This document shows, one piece after another, positions 63,712-64,000 of a DNA stretch of 64,000 bases; within the stretch, counting starts at the first letter, position 1, and the number at the start of each line of letters is the position of its first letter. The position numbers and the translations under genes are program-made. This stretch comes from Paenibacillus catalpae (GTDB taxonomy: Bacteria; Bacillota; Bacilli; Paenibacillales; Paenibacillaceae). The notes beneath the pieces were generated by a model. The model was not told where the DNA came from. It saw nothing but the letters and a program-made list of their open reading frames with translations, and made no database searches. The DNA lies in contig NZ_FOMT01000002.1 of NCBI RefSeq assembly GCF_900112695.1, forward strand, positions 1,226,492 to 1,290,491. Reading direction: 5' to 3'.

Positions 63712-64000
63712 ATGAGTAGATGGCGGAAATCAGCTTATTCAGGATTGGCAGCGATGATGGTTGGCGTAATGGCATTGACAGGGTGTTCAGGCAATGGAAA
63801 CGGCAATGGCAGTCAGGCAACAAATGAACCGGCAGCAACGGAGTCAACAGCGGCAAGCGAAGCGCCGGCAAGCAGTGAGCCATCAGTCTTCAAGCTTGGC
63901 AGCGAGCCGATCAGCTTCTCTTTCTACGGGCATTATGACTGGTATTCCATGCCTGCCTGGGGCGGGGATGAAGCAACCAAATGGATCAAGGATAATATGA
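63712..64000 (+). CDS. Extracellular substrate-binding lipoprotein of the ABC transporter, partial
   Basis: Only the first 96 residues are in the window; the gene runs off the right edge. The N-terminus MSRWRKSAYSGLAAMMVGV leads to the lipobox LTGC, so Cys25 should be lipidated and anchored outside the cell. A low-complexity Gly/Asn/Ser/Ala linker follows (to about residue 62). Then comes the start of a family 1 solute-binding domain (ISFSFYGHYDWYSMPAW). Gene order permease-permease-binding protein is usual for LplA-type systems. A GAGGGG site lies 11 nt before the ATG. The sugar cannot be predicted. Confidence 0.88.
   Translation, partial: MSRWRKSAYSGLAAMMVGVMALTGCSGNGNGNGSQATNEPAATESTAASEAPASSEPSVFKLGSEPISFSFYGHYDWYSMPAWGGDEATKWIKDNM

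Noticed and set aside
63794-64000. Open frame in a different frame at the right edge
   Set aside because: It lies within the lipoprotein gene starting at 63712, whose signal peptide and lipobox identify the real frame.

Overview
The window looks like a chromosomal segment of a spore-forming, low-to-middle GC Bacillota, most probably Paenibacillus or a close relative. Three things point there: strong AGGAGG-type ribosome binding sites, frequent TTG and GTG starts, and a gene order that follows the Bacillus subtilis hem-spoVID-valS-folC-spoIIB-maf-radC-mreBCD-minCD-spoIVF-rplU-prp-rpmA-spo0B-obg-thrR-pheA and bofC-ruv-queA-tgt-yajC-yrbG-spoVB-comN-secDF-recJ-apt blocks. Differences from B. subtilis include a CobA-HemD fusion, a siroheme dehydrogenase gene inside the hem operon, a RodA gene after minD, an RNase E/G gene before rplU, a ruvC gene, and separate secD and secF. 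No tRNA, rRNA, CRISPR array, insertion sequence or prophage is visible.

Layout. 1-1.4 kb: an unrecognised partial gene and speD. 1.5-9.3 kb: tetrapyrrole operon hemA-hemX-met8-like-hemC-cobA/hemD-hemB-hemL. 9.4-12 kb: an RluA-type pseudouridine synthase and spoVID. 12-14.4 kb: a divergent TetR regulator and 14-TM efflux pump with two operators. 14.4-20.5 kb: T-box-controlled valS, folC and murC. 20.6-29.1 kb: a SpoIIB-like SPOR protein, a small membrane protein, maf, radC, mreBCD, minCD and rodA. 29.1-33.9 kb: a structured intergenic element, spoIVFAB, RNase G, and the L21 leader with rplU-prp-rpmA. 34-39.9 kb: spo0B-like, obg, thrR, hom, thrB and pheA. 40-43.1 kb: a repeat-rich SafA-like coat protein and bofC. 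43.2-50.6 kb: ruvCAB, a DCC thioredoxin-like gene, a SpoIID-type protein, queA, tgt and yajC. 50.6-57.7 kb: yrzE-like, an ArsB/NhaD transporter, yrbG-like, spoVB, comN, secD and secF. 57.7-61.3 kb: a CDF-like protein, recJ and apt. 61.3-64 kb: a carbohydrate ABC transporter operon running off the right edge.

The genes fall into three themes. The first is growth and division: precursor synthesis (murC), the elongation machinery (mreBCD, rodA), septum placement (minCD) and protein export (yajC, secD, secF). The second is sporulation: spoVID, SpoIIB-like, spoIVFAB, spo0B, SafA-like, bofC, SpoIID-like and spoVB. Several of these have sequences resembling mother-cell SigE promoters. The third is metabolism and information processing: haem and siroheme, threonine and phenylalanine, queuosine tRNA modification, and recombination.

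The most unusual signal is a family of leader elements found directly in front of four unrelated genes (pseudouridine synthase, efflux pump, valS, ABC permease). Each has a small hairpin box of the form TGCTTnCGAAGyA, followed by a longer hairpin whose sequence differs between loci while its arms stay complementary, and then a T-rich stretch running into TAGGAGG. At three of the four loci the unit is tandemly repeated two or three times. The base changes that preserve pairing suggest a conserved RNA structure placed at the ribosome binding site. I do not recognise it as a described family.
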